Shown piece by piece: positions 41,070-49,350 of a stretch of 64,000 bases of DNA. The stretch comes from CAXQUZ01 sp942491145 (GTDB lineage Bacteria > Myxococcota_A > UBA796 > UBA2385): positions 154,848-218,847 of the forward strand of contig CALOBC010000015.1 of NCBI GenBank assembly GCA_942491145.1. The letters run 5' to 3'. Within the stretch, counting starts at the first letter, position 1. Every line of letters starts with the position of its first letter. The notes below the pieces were generated by a model. It worked only from the letters and a program-made list of their open reading frames with translations. It was not told the origin of the DNA and did not search any database. Position numbers and translations under genes: made by a program.

Positions 41070-42674
41070 TCAGCGTTGGCGATGGCAGTTGCAGCCAGCG
41101 ATGCCGGCACCCTGGATGGCCTCGGTGGCCGCGGCCGCAGCAGCCGCCATCTCGGACTGGATGGTGGCGCTCGACACGCCCTCGGGCACCTCGCGGACGA
41201 GGTAGAAGCCGCCCGGAAGCGTCGCGAGGGCGGCCCTCTTGCCGGCCTTGGCCCGCACGATGACGTCGCCAGCCCGGGCCGGACCGCCCCACTCCCCCTC
41301 GTCGGCGTGGTAGGTGCCGCCTCGGTGGGCGTCGACGTCCCGTCGCAGCGCGTCACGACGCTCCTGTTCCCGGTCTTCGCGTTCGTCGGCTCGATTGCGG
41401 CGCTTGGCCCGGCGGCGGTCCTTGCGGTCGTCCCGCTTCTCGCGTGCGCTGAGGATGGCCGGGACGATGGACGACAAGAGCGGCAGGGCCGACATTGCAG
41501 CCAAGGCACCCGCAGCACCCACCTCGACACCGGACACCTCGGGCGCCTCGGCGGCTTCCTGAAGGGCAGCCTGCACCTCGTTGACGGCGTCCACAATCAC
41601 CCGCCCGTCGCGCTCGAGCTCCTCGGGGGCCCAGGCGTCGACGACCGCGACCACATGCAGCGCCTTGATGCGCTCGTGGCCGATGTCTTCGACCAGGGCG
41701 GCCAAGTCGAGCAAGCCCTCGGGCGTGTCGTACTCGCCCGCGATGATGCCGGAGACCGACGAAGCCGCCAGGTCTCCCGCAATCTCGTGGGCCACGTCGT
41801 AGACCTCACCGGCGAACTCACTGATGAGCTCGTCGAGGTCTTCGTCGTCGATGCCCGAGAAGTTGACGCGGTCGACGTCGATGAGCACGGCGTCGTCGGT
41901 GGGATCGTAGACGTCCCCCTGCCAGAGCTCGGCGCCGCCGCCGTAGGGGTTTGCGACAGCCCCGTAGGGGTCGACATAGCCGCCGTAGGGGTCGACGAGG
42001 CCGGCGTAGGGGTCCGCGAGGCCACCGTAGGGGTCGACATAGCCACCGTAGGGGTCTGCGAGGCCACCGTAGGGGTCGACATAGCCGCCGTAGGGGTCTG
42101 CGAGACCACCATAGGGGTCGACATAGGACGCCATGGGCGGCATCTGCGCTTGCATCGGCATCGGCATCGGCATCGAGGCGGCCATGGGACCCGGCACTCC
42201 GGGCGGGCCCTGGCGCAGTCCCGGCCGAAGCTGGGGCCGCTGCTGGGGACCGAGTGGGAGACGCTGGAACCCACCGCCGCCCGTCGCACGGGCCAACGCT
42301 GCGAACCGACCCCGAGGCCCCGGACGGGCCTGGCCACCCTGGGCCTGCTGCACGGTCGAAGCGAACTGGCCTCCACCACTGCGGGTCGGAATCCCCGGGG
42401 GCAGCGGCACACCACCACCACCACCGCCGCCGCCACCACCACCACCGGCACCACCGCCGGACTTGTGCTGACGGTTCAGGTAGCGGTTCTTGTCGTGCTG
42501 CTTGGCATCGTAGAACTCAGTCTGGCGGCCCGCCCGGTCGCCCTGGCGACGCTTGCGGATGATGGCCTTGCGGTCCTTCCACGAGTAGCCCTGCTTCTTG
42601 AGCTTGGCGTTTAGGTTGCGCCGCTTCTGGCGGTCCTTCCGCCGCTGGTGCCGTCGGTTTGACCATCGAGACAT
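41070..42674 (-). CDS. Low-complexity structural protein with DPYGG heptad repeats (534 aa)
   Basis: The N-terminal 70 residues are highly basic (RRHQRRKDRQKRRNLNAKLK). A run of about 12 glycines follows, then a Gln/Pro/Met-rich region and about nine tandem heptads of the form DPYGGLA/DPYGGYV (residues about 180-250; 21-bp DNA repeats at 41930-42130). An acidic stretch (VDRVNFSGIDDEDLDEL) and a hydrophobic patch (ALAAMSALPLLSSIVPAIL) lead to a basic, then globular C-terminus. It looks like a structural or DNA-coating protein; no known family is seen. Confidence 0.65.
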   Translation of the reverse strand: MSRWSNRRHQRRKDRQKRRNLNAKLKKQGYSWKDRKAIIRKRRQGDRAGRQTEFYDAKQHDKNRYLNRQHKSGGGAGGGGGGGGGGGGVPLPPGIPTRSGGGQFASTVQQAQGGQARPGPRGRFAALARATGGGGFQRLPLGPQQRPQLRPGLRQGPPGVPGPMAASMPMPMPMQAQMPPMASYVDPYGGLADPYGGYVDPYGGLADPYGGYVDPYGGLADPYAGLVDPYGGYVDPYGAVANPYGGGAELWQGDVYDPTDDAVLIDVDRVNFSGIDDEDLDELISEFAGEVYDVAHEIAGDLAASSVSGIIAGEYDTPEGLLDLAALVEDIGHERIKALHVVAVVDAWAPEELERDGRVIVDAVNEVQAALQEAAEAPEVSGVEVGAAGALAAMSALPLLSSIVPAILSAREKRDDRKDRRRAKRRNRADEREDREQERRDALRRDVDAHRGGTYHADEGEWGGPARAGDVIVRAKAGKRAALATLPGGFYLVREVPEGVSSATIQSEMAAAAAAATEAIQGAGIAGCNCHRQR

Positions 42675-42683
42675 GGCGACCTC

Positions 42684-43364
42684 TCAGTAGTTGCGGCGCG
42701 CCCACACAGGCGCGCCAGGGGACCGCGCAAGCTGGGCGGCACCGGGGGGAAAGGGGGCCTGGGGACAGGGCCACAGGCGATTGTGGGACAAGCCCGCCAC
42801 GGCGGACCGTCCAGAGGCCCGCCGGGGCAAGGGCGTGGCCTGACGGTCGCGGTACGGGTGGCGGTCGCCATCGGCGAACATGCCCAGCCGCGCCGACGGG
42901 TCGTCCCGCCACCAGGTCTCGCCAATCTTGTAGAGAACCAGGCAGTGGTACGTCGCCGGACGGCCGTGCTCGCCCTTGGTGCGCAGAATGACGCAGGCGG
43001 GAATCGAGGCTGGGCGCAGGCGTTCTGCCAACGCAAAGCCGCCGTCCTCCGGTGTCATGGCCGCCCAACCTCGGGCCATGAGCTCACCCGCCCGCGCCGC
43101 CGCCAACCCATCGCAGTCCTCGTGCCCTTGCTCCAACATCGCCAGGAAGTCGCACCACACCTCGGGCCACTCGCGCTCGTACCGCACCCCCGACTCGTAG
43201 AGCAGGGGCAGGTCTGGGCGCTCGGCGAGCAGCCGGGCGTTGTGCTTGGCAATGAAGTTGAGCAGGTTCACGAGGCCCTTCTCCGACTTGGTGAGCTTCA
43301 CCAGAATCGGCATCGGGCGCGCGCTCAGGGCGAGCTGCGTGGGCTGGCGGCCCGAGGGACTCAC
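42684..43364 (-). CDS. Transglutaminase-like / cysteine-protease-fold protein (226 aa)
   Basis: It contains KGLVNLLNFIAKHNARLLAE, EREWPEVWCDFLAMLEQGHE, DCDGLAAARAGELMARG, then ATYHCLVLYKI and DDPSARLGM. Cys in EDCDGLA, His in ATYHCLVLY and Asp in WWRDDPS form the order expected for a transglutaminase-like or papain-like triad. The GTG at 43364 overlaps the preceding stop (GTGA). An internal ATG at 43313 is an alternative. It may mature virion proteins or act on murein; the evidence is motif order only. Confidence 0.62.
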   Translation of the reverse strand: MSPSGRQPTQLALSARPMPILVKLTKSEKGLVNLLNFIAKHNARLLAERPDLPLLYESGVRYEREWPEVWCDFLAMLEQGHEDCDGLAAARAGELMARGWAAMTPEDGGFALAERLRPASIPACVILRTKGEHGRPATYHCLVLYKIGETWWRDDPSARLGMFADGDRHPYRDRQATPLPRRASGRSAVAGLSHNRLWPCPQAPFPPGAAQLARSPGAPVWARRNY

Positions 43365-43744
43365 CGGAGCGTCCCGCTGGAAGCCAGTTCGATGGTGCCG
43401 GTGACGTCGGGCGCGGTGGTGCCGCCGGGCTCCACCACACTCCGCACATACGGACCCACCGCCGGAGTGGCGACCACGAGCTGCTTCTTGGTCCCGGCCC
43501 CGACGAGCTGAGTCATGCTGGCGATGGTGTACCAGTCCGAGCCATTCCACGACGTCTCAACAGAGGCATCGAGGGTGGGCGAGCTGCCGTTGGCAGCCGT
43601 CAGGTTGAACACGGCGACAAAGCCCTGTTCCTGGTTGTTGACACCGTCGTTGCCGCTGGGGGCGATGCTCACCGAATCGCCAGCGGTTTCCTCGTCGACG
43701 GCGGTGGTGAGCTCTTGGAGCAACTTGGTAGAGCGAGCAAGCAT
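43361..43744 (-). CDS. Hypothetical beta-rich protein (127 aa)
   Basis: A helical start (MLARSTKLLQELTTAVDEET) is followed by beta-rich sequence with GFVAVFNLTAANG, ASVETSWNGSDWYTIASM and VGPYVRSVVEPG. The alternating hydrophobic pattern suits a small beta-sandwich capsid or spike protein. Its neighbours are other short beta-rich proteins. No family is recognised. Confidence 0.6.
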   Translation of the reverse strand: MLARSTKLLQELTTAVDEETAGDSVSIAPSGNDGVNNQEQGFVAVFNLTAANGSSPTLDASVETSWNGSDWYTIASMTQLVGAGTKKQLVVATPAVGPYVRSVVEPGGTTAPDVTGTIELASSGTLR

Positions 43745-43751
43745 TGTGTCC

Positions 43752-44324
43752 TCACACCGTCTGAAGACGCCAGACGAGGCGGTAGGGGGCCGCACACTGG
43801 ACCTGCACCTTGTGGGCGCTGCCGAGTGGCATCCACGGCGGCAGGCGGGTCTGGGTGGCGCTGGCCCGGACGGCATCGTCCGGGTCGAGAAGTTGGAGAG
43901 TGGCGCCCACGAGGGCTTGATCGGTGGTGTCGAGGCGCACGTCGGTGGCCCACGCGGGAATCGTGTGGTCCGCCCAGTCCGGAGACGGAGACTCTGCGGC
44001 CCGCTCCTCAAAGGTTGGGCACAGGGTCTCGTGTGCGTCGAGCACCACCGCACGAAGCTGGACGTCGTTGTCGCCGTCCAAGTTGTCGACGGTGATGCTC
44101 CAACGCTGGGCCATCACGCAGAGCTTGGTGGAGCGCGAGACAGTGACGCGGGCTTCCGGCGCATTGCCATAAACGCCACCCCACTGAATCCGGGCCTCGA
44201 CGGGCCGGTCCGTGGTGAGGTTGATGAGTCGCCAGCCCTCGCAGTCCACTTGGCCCGCAAGCCACAGCACACCCTGAGCGCCGGCATCCAACACAGCCAC
44301 CTTGCGGCGGTCAGCCTGGACCAT
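43752..44324 (-). CDS. Hypothetical beta-rich protein (190 aa)
   Basis: The segments KVAVLDAGAQGVLWLAGQVD, EARIQWGGVYGN, RWSITVDNLDGDNDVQLRAV and DVRLDTTDQALVGATLQLL are typical of beta-sandwich folds. It is seven bases upstream of the 127-aa gene and part of the same operon. Candidate spike, penton or minor capsid protein by position; no homology is recognised. Confidence 0.6.
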   Translation of the reverse strand: MVQADRRKVAVLDAGAQGVLWLAGQVDCEGWRLINLTTDRPVEARIQWGGVYGNAPEARVTVSRSTKLCVMAQRWSITVDNLDGDNDVQLRAVVLDAHETLCPTFEERAAESPSPDWADHTIPAWATDVRLDTTDQALVGATLQLLDPDDAVRASATQTRLPPWMPLGSAHKVQVQCAAPYRLVWRLQTV

Positions 44325-44371
44325 GAGTCACCCCTCTCAACCGAACCGGCCCGAGCGGACCGTGCCCAGAA

Positions 44372-45085
44372 TCAGCTCTGGCAACCGGGCTTCTTGATGA
44401 CCCGCTTGACGTAGAGGATGGCCTTGAGGCGGTCGTTCGCGTTTGCGATGGCGCCGCTGAGGATCACGGGCTCGGAGGCCCCAATCTCCATGCCCTTGAG
44501 GTCCACGACCTGCTGAGAGCCCGCCTTGAAGGCGCTCGCGGGCAGCGCATCGTCGCTGGACAGGGGCCCGATGATGTTCTCCTTGCCCACGGCCAGACCG
44601 GTCACCTCGGCATCGGCGGACGAGCCGTCGAAGGTCACCTTCTTGACGTAGTAGTGAAACGAGGAGAGGTGGGTCTTGGTGACGGCGCCAGCGGCGGTCC
44701 CGGTCGCGGTGATGATGAGCAGATCGTCCTTCACGAAGCGCACCTCGGGGATGTTGGCCGCGTTGGGGGCGGGGAGGACCGCACGCTGGGCGGCGAATTG
44801 GGCCTGCATGGCGCGCATCGCCTGGGCGTGCTGAGCAGCCTGGGCAGCGGCGCCCTGGGCAGCGTTGCGGGCCTGGAGGGCACGGGTGCGGTTGTAGGCA
44901 GCGCGCTGGAAGCGGCCCACGTTTTGCGGGTACTGACCGCGGAAGCGCCGACGGAAGACGGGGGCGCCGACCTCGTCGTAGCCAGCGAGTTCGATGCCAT
45001 CGTCGTGGCCGACTTCATCGCCAAGGTAGGGGGTGTCGTCGCTGACGAAATCACCCGCGAGGTTCGGGATCGAGTGGTAGTCCAT
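44372..45085 (-). CDS. Unknown protein (237 aa); best positional candidate for a major structural protein
   Basis: Acidic N-terminal 40 residues are followed by a basic segment (FRRRFRGQYPQNVGRFQRAA), an Ala/Gln-rich helix (AAAQAAQHAQAMRAMQAQFAAQ), then a 120-residue beta-rich domain (DDLLIITATGTAAGAVTKTHL through LKAILYVKRVIKK). The scaffold-like N-terminus plus a beta domain, near the start of the operon, is what one might expect of a capsid or coat protein. No known fold signature is visible, so this is only a suggestion. Confidence 0.55.
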   Translation of the reverse strand: MDYHSIPNLAGDFVSDDTPYLGDEVGHDDGIELAGYDEVGAPVFRRRFRGQYPQNVGRFQRAAYNRTRALQARNAAQGAAAQAAQHAQAMRAMQAQFAAQRAVLPAPNAANIPEVRFVKDDLLIITATGTAAGAVTKTHLSSFHYYVKKVTFDGSSADAEVTGLAVGKENIIGPLSSDDALPASAFKAGSQQVVDLKGMEIGASEPVILSGAIANANDRLKAILYVKRVIKKPGCQS

Positions 45086-45175
45086 GAGGGTCTCCTGGAC
45101 GGTCGCCCATCGGGCGGGTTGAGTGCCCTTCCGGGCGATGGAATCTGGTGGAGGGATGGCGAGACGCCGCCCAGA

Positions 45176-45781
45176 TCAGCCCCGAGCGGCCGCCAGGCCT
45201 TCGCGGCGGAAGGCAGCCAGAATCGGGTCGTCGGGGTAGACCTCTTCAATGCCGATGTCGGCGAGCTGGGGGGTCTCGGGGGTCAGGGCAACCTCGGGAA
45301 CGTAGGCCCCGGCATCACCGATGACGTTGCCGTCGCTGCTCATGCTCTTGCCGTACATGCCCTTCTTCGCGGTCCACGTGTTCGCGAAGGCAAAGGCCGT
45401 CTCGCTCAGCTCGGAGGCCGCCATGCCGTTGGCGATGGCGGTGGCGTGGCAGCCGTTCTTGCCATTGAGCGTGCGAATCAGCCCGTAGCCGCCGGTCAAC
45501 AGGGCGCCGACCACACGGCCGCCACGCACCCACTTGCGATGCTTCGCCGGCACCAGGCCCGACACGCCGCTGAGGACCGTGGCCGTGCCGAGGGTCTCGG
45601 CGGTGTGCAGCATGGACATGCCCGCCTTGCCGGCGTTGGCCTTGGCACGCTGGGCGGCCGCCTTCATGTTGGTGAGCTTGCGCTGGGACGTGTCAAGCTC
45701 GGCCATGACCTTCTTGACGGACGGACCGCGGGATGAACCACGACCGCTGGCCGCGTCGGTGATGTCTCGGGCAGATGCCAT
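45176..45781 (-). CDS. Hypothetical protein, first gene of the large minus-strand operon (201 aa)
   Basis: ATG 45781 follows AAAGGAG. A basic helical N-terminus (KKVMAELDTSQRKLTNMKAAA) precedes a hydrophobic stretch (GGRVVGALLTGGYGLIRTL), a segment with NGKNGCHATAIANGMAA, and an acidic C-terminus with PEVALTPETPQLADIGIEEV. It is likely a membrane-associated or minor virion protein. The upstream intergenic region, with repeated CTTGCCC motifs, should contain its promoter. Confidence 0.58.
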   Translation of the reverse strand: MASARDITDAASGRGSSRGPSVKKVMAELDTSQRKLTNMKAAAQRAKANAGKAGMSMLHTAETLGTATVLSGVSGLVPAKHRKWVRGGRVVGALLTGGYGLIRTLNGKNGCHATAIANGMAASELSETAFAFANTWTAKKGMYGKSMSSDGNVIGDAGAYVPEVALTPETPQLADIGIEEVYPDDPILAAFRREGLAAARG

Positions 45782-45839
45782 TGGGGGACTCCTTTGTGGC
45801 AGTCGGAAGCGGCATCGCCGCATTGCACCAATGGAGACG

Positions 45840-46110
45840 CTCGCGGACTTGCCCAATGCCGGAAAAACTGCTTGCCCAGGAACGGCCCCCACCGGGCAAG
45901 CGGCATTCTCGGCAACGAAAACGGCCCGTGATTCGCCGAGAATGCCCACCAACAGCCTGGGCAAGTAAAAAAGCCAGACCACCCGATTTGCCGAGAATGC
46001 CCGGGCAAGCGGCAAATGCTGCTTTGCGCCGTGTTGAGAACCCCACTTGCCCGAGGGTTTTGGGCGATTTCGCGCGTTTTCCGCCGACTTCTTGCCCAGA
46101 AAAACCAGCA
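45840..46110. promoter_or_regulatory. Divergent promoter region with seven CTTGCCC motifs
   Basis: Between the divergent 45781 and 46151 operons, CTTGCCC or its complement GGGCAAG occurs seven times (near 45848, 45871, 45894, 45958, 46002, 46047 and 46091). Most copies have a GG pair two or three bases beyond. GCCGAGAATGCC occurs twice, plus an inverted partial copy. The motif spacing and mixed orientation suggest an operator array or replication iterons. Confidence 0.6.
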
Positions 46111-46150
46111 ACGCAGCCGCCGCCCCACGTACCCACAGGTGGAGGTGCCG

Positions 46151-47191
46151 ATGTCGACCCCCGAGCTGCAGCGGTGGGACCACATGGTCCAAGCGCTCAC
46201 ATCCGTCTGGCCCAGCGTCGTCTACATTCGTGTGCGCGAGCGTGTCCGCGAGGGCAACACAGAGCACACCGAGGTCGTCTTGCGGGTCGAACCCCGTGGG
46301 ACTGACGCCGACAACGCATGTCCACTGATCACCGAGCGCTACCGCGATGAGTTTGGGGTCGAGGACACCGATGCGACGGCGTGGCGTGCATTGAGCGACC
46401 AAGACTTGCTGGAGCTCACCGTGTCCACGCTGCACCACGAAGTTGTGGAGTGGGGCTATGGCTGCACCCAGCCGCGCACGCTCAAGGTCGAGTTCTATGC
46501 CCAGAAGGGCGAAGGGCTGGGCGCCCGCACCGTGGTGGTCGCACCGGGCACCGCCGCACCCTCCCTGCCCACCGAGCCCCCCGGCCACCCCCGACCCGAG
46601 CTGCCCCCAGACCTACAGAGCCTGGAATACATCGAAGACCCCACGGCGCGCATGATGCTGGCGGGCAACGCTGCACTGACCAACCATCACCAACAGGTCG
46701 CTGCAAACTACCAAGTGCTCTTCGAGGCCCTGCGCCATGGCTACCACGAGCTCCACAAGGTCTCGACGGCCACCATGACTGAGATCGAGAAGGTCTCGCG
46801 CATCCGCTACCGCCACGCCGAGCAGCTCCAGAGCGGTCGCCTGCGGGAGATTCAGACCGAGGTGGACCGGCGGCGCATCGAGCTCCAGCACGAGGCCCTC
46901 GCCGGCGCCAACGAGGGCGGCGTGGTGGACGCCGAGACGAAGCGGGCCGCGGTCCAGACCTTTGGCAGCTTGGGCGAGCGGCTGCTCAGTGCGTTGTTGA
47001 TGGGCCAGGGCCTGGACCCCTCCCTCGCGCCGTTGCTCGACATCGTCAACGAGAACCCACGGCTGAAGGCCGTCCTGCCCAAGCTCGCCAGCGTGAAGGA
47101 CAACCCCGCCCTGCTCAACGGGCTCGTGGAGATCCTCGAAGAGATGACCGAGCTCGACGACCTCAACGCTTCCCCCGAGGAGACCCCATGA
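46151..47191 (+). CDS. Coiled-coil protein (346 aa)
   Basis: GGAGG precedes the ATG by seven bases. The N-terminal 125 residues look globular (WPSVVYIRVRERV, TEVVLRVEPRG, LKVEFYAQKGEGLGARTVVV), then a Pro-rich linker. Residues 170-260 form a long coiled coil (VAANYQVLFEALRHGYHELH, then EIEKVSRIRYRHAEQL). A helical tail ends in LVEILEEMTELDD. It overlaps the next gene by four bases. No family is recognised; it may be a scaffold or tail-like component. Confidence 0.62.
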   Translation: MSTPELQRWDHMVQALTSVWPSVVYIRVRERVREGNTEHTEVVLRVEPRGTDADNACPLITERYRDEFGVEDTDATAWRALSDQDLLELTVSTLHHEVVEWGYGCTQPRTLKVEFYAQKGEGLGARTVVVAPGTAAPSLPTEPPGHPRPELPPDLQSLEYIEDPTARMMLAGNAALTNHHQQVAANYQVLFEALRHGYHELHKVSTATMTEIEKVSRIRYRHAEQLQSGRLREIQTEVDRRRIELQHEALAGANEGGVVDAETKRAAVQTFGSLGERLLSALLMGQGLDPSLAPLLDIVNENPRLKAVLPKLASVKDNPALLNGLVEILEEMTELDDLNASPEETP

Positions 47192-47727
47192 ATCCCCCGC
47201 GCCCCGCGGCCGTGCCGCCCACCCCCGCATCCCACGCCCTCGAGCTCTACGGTCGGTACTTCCAAGGTCTCGACACCGACCAGAAGCTCGCCGAGCGCAT
47301 GGCCGTGCTGTACCGCGCCAACCCGGTCGAGCGGCAGTACATCGACACCCACCTGGCGTACCTGGCGACGCAACAGATGGGCCGCCTCGAGCAGCTCGCC
47401 ACCGCCCAGCTCCAGGCCACCCGACAGGCTGTTGCGTTGCTTCAGGGCATCGCCGGCACGGGCACCGACGTGGTCGACGGGCTGGAGCTGGTGCTCGGTG
47501 TCCTGAACCGTGCGCCCGAGCCGGGGCCCGGCGCTGAGCCGTCCCCGATGCCCGAAGGCCTGCCGCCGGTCGACGCGGGCCACCACTTCGATGGCGAACA
47601 GCACAGCTTCGACCCCAGCACGGTTCAGGGACCACCGCCCCCGGCGGGCAAGGTCCAGTTCATCGACGCCGACAGTGGACAGCCGGTGAGTCTCGACGAC
47701 CCGCCAGACGGGCAGCCCCCGAGCTGA
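47188..47727 (+). CDS. Hypothetical protein (179 aa)
   Basis: It is coupled to the coiled-coil gene (ATGA). The N-terminal half is helical (HALELYGRYFQGLDTDQKLA, MGRLEQLATAQLQATRQAV) and the C-terminal half Pro/Gly/Asp-rich and probably disordered. It may be a partner of the upstream coiled-coil protein. No family is recognised. Confidence 0.6.
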   Translation: MNPPRPAAVPPTPASHALELYGRYFQGLDTDQKLAERMAVLYRANPVERQYIDTHLAYLATQQMGRLEQLATAQLQATRQAVALLQGIAGTGTDVVDGLELVLGVLNRAPEPGPGAEPSPMPEGLPPVDAGHHFDGEQHSFDPSTVQGPPPPAGKVQFIDADSGQPVSLDDPPDGQPPS

Positions 47728-47787
47728 CCGACCGCACCGCTGCCCACCTCACTTCCCTCATGCCCGCCGTTCACCACAGGAGGCCCC

Positions 47788-48273
47788 ATGCTCCCGCTGG
47801 CTCCCACCGATGCCGCTCCCGTCCGTCCGTCCGCCCCCGCCGCGCCCATCGTCCTGCAGATCACCGTGCCCAAGCTGCGCGGGCTGGCCGGTGTCGCCGT
47901 CCGGGCCGCACTGGGGATTGCCGATCTCACCGACCTGTTCGCCAAGGCCCGGGTCGGTGACGTCCACACTCAAGACGACCACGCGGCGTTTCGCGTCCAC
48001 CTGGAGCCAGGGGACGAGGTGGGCGGCCACACCCGCGCGGGCCTGGTCGCCGTGGCCAACATCGGCGGCCAGCTCCGCGTGACCCTGCCGGCGAGCTGGG
48101 GCTCGTTCCTGAAGCTGCACGGGCTGGAGTGCATCCCGGGCACCGATGAGCGCGGTGGGCCTGTGGTCCAAGTCTACGCCGACGCCACGCCGGGCGCGGG
48201 GCCACGGATTCCGCTGCCCATCGGGAAGCGGCAGGGTGCGCACATTGCGGTGAAGGTCGTCAACCCGGGCTGA
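47788..48273 (+). CDS. Unknown beta-rich protein (161 aa), paralogue of 49351-49878
   Basis: AGGAGG precedes the ATG. After a Pro/Ala-rich N-terminus, residues 20-160 align with the gene at 49351: VPKLRG-AGVAVRAALG, DLTDLFAKARVGDV, DEVGGHTRAGLVAVANIGGQ and a hydrophobic end (IPLPIGKRQGAHIAVKV). Such duplicated short beta proteins in a viral region could be capsid or spike subunits, but the family is unknown. Confidence 0.62.
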   Translation: MLPLAPTDAAPVRPSAPAAPIVLQITVPKLRGLAGVAVRAALGIADLTDLFAKARVGDVHTQDDHAAFRVHLEPGDEVGGHTRAGLVAVANIGGQLRVTLPASWGSFLKLHGLECIPGTDERGGPVVQVYADATPGAGPRIPLPIGKRQGAHIAVKVVNPG

Positions 48274-48652
48274 GTGGGCTGGGTGTCGTAGAGTGGCCAG
48301 GGCGTGCGGGATTCGCGCGCCTTGGTTCGTCTTGGGGGGAGCGGTTGGGGCACACGAGCTTGCCTCCGTGCGCGGAGGTGGGCTGGCGGCGTGTGACCAA
48401 GCGCAACTCCCGACACGCCGGGGCACCGGGTAGGACGGCTGCACGACCATTGCGGGCGTGATTGCGCTGGGCAACGCGGGGCGGCCGGTGCCCTGGAGCT
48501 TGCGCGCCACCGAGGCTGCTGGGGGTCTGGGTCCCTCAAACGGCCCTTGCCCACGAGCGTCCCGCCAACGTCCTCTTGCGGGCCTGCCAGGAGCCCACAC
48601 TCCTGCGCTCCTGTCACAACGACCTCGACGCGCGCGGGCGAATGCTGGTCTA
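48274..48652. other. Intergenic stretch, no gene seen
   Basis: No supported reading frame was found. It holds one diverged copy (about 48347-48366) of the CACACGAG-TTGCC motif that recurs between 50.5 and 51.7 kb. Confidence 0.45.
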
Positions 48653-49318
48653 CTAGCCGGGCGACACCCTCCTTGCATCTCGATAGTCAGGGTGCGAACT
48701 CATCGTCTCAAGCTCTTCGCAGCTCGGCTCTCTGGGCGGTCCAGGGTATTCGACCAGGATAGCCGAAGGGGGATCTTCTCGACTCTCATCACCGATGGGG
48801 TACACCGGGTCGCACCGGAGGTGCTGGTCACCCCGGAAGGGATCGGTCACGGTTCCACAGTCCCAAATTACCCCATAGTTGCTGAAGCCGTCGGTGATGG
48901 TAGTCCGGAGCTCGGCCCGAAGCGGTTCCTCTGACGACAGCGACACGGACGACATTGACAAGAGGTGCGAATCGTCCGTTTCACCAGGAAACCTGAACAG
49001 TTCGCTTTCCTCAACCATCCACTCATACGGTGGCTCATCCGTTCCGCAGTTCTTGTATCCCATGTATACGGACAGTGAATAGTCGGAGAGGGCCCCCTTG
49101 CATGGCCAACACGAACGAATGTCCAGATATAGATACTCGACGCGGTAGCCGTACCAGTCGGTGTCTTTCAACTGGGCAGCAACCGATGCACCCGAAATCG
49201 CATATGTCGTTTGCGTCAGATCGAGCAGCCATGTCCCGTCGAGAGCAATGCCTGACGACGAACATGCGCACAGGGGCAACATCAGAAGTGGACTCGTCAG
49301 TCTCTTTGCCAGGTTCAT
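48653..49318 (-). CDS. Lipoprotein of unknown function (221 aa), lower-GC cargo
   Basis: It starts MNLAKRLTSPLLMLPLCACS, a lipoprotein signal with an LPLC lipobox. The mature part is rich in Tyr, Ser and Cys (LYLDIRSCWPCKGALSDYSL, KNCGTDEPPYEW, VIWDCGTVTDPFRGD) with pairs of cysteines suggesting an exported, disulfide-bonded protein. Base composition is noticeably lower in GC than its neighbours, and it is on the opposite strand between two paralogues, so it is probably a recent insertion. No family is recognised. Confidence 0.65.
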   Translation of the reverse strand: MNLAKRLTSPLLMLPLCACSSSGIALDGTWLLDLTQTTYAISGASVAAQLKDTDWYGYRVEYLYLDIRSCWPCKGALSDYSLSVYMGYKNCGTDEPPYEWMVEESELFRFPGETDDSHLLSMSSVSLSSEEPLRAELRTTITDGFSNYGVIWDCGTVTDPFRGDQHLRCDPVYPIGDESREDPPSAILVEYPGPPREPSCEELETMSSHPDYRDARRVSPG

Positions 49319-49350
49319 TGAGTTCCCCATAGCCACGTACGCTGTAAGTC

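Noticed and set aside
40194..42614. 806-codon plus-strand frame
   Set aside because: It overlaps three coupled minus-strand genes and has low-complexity His/Arg/Gly content typical of antisense translation.
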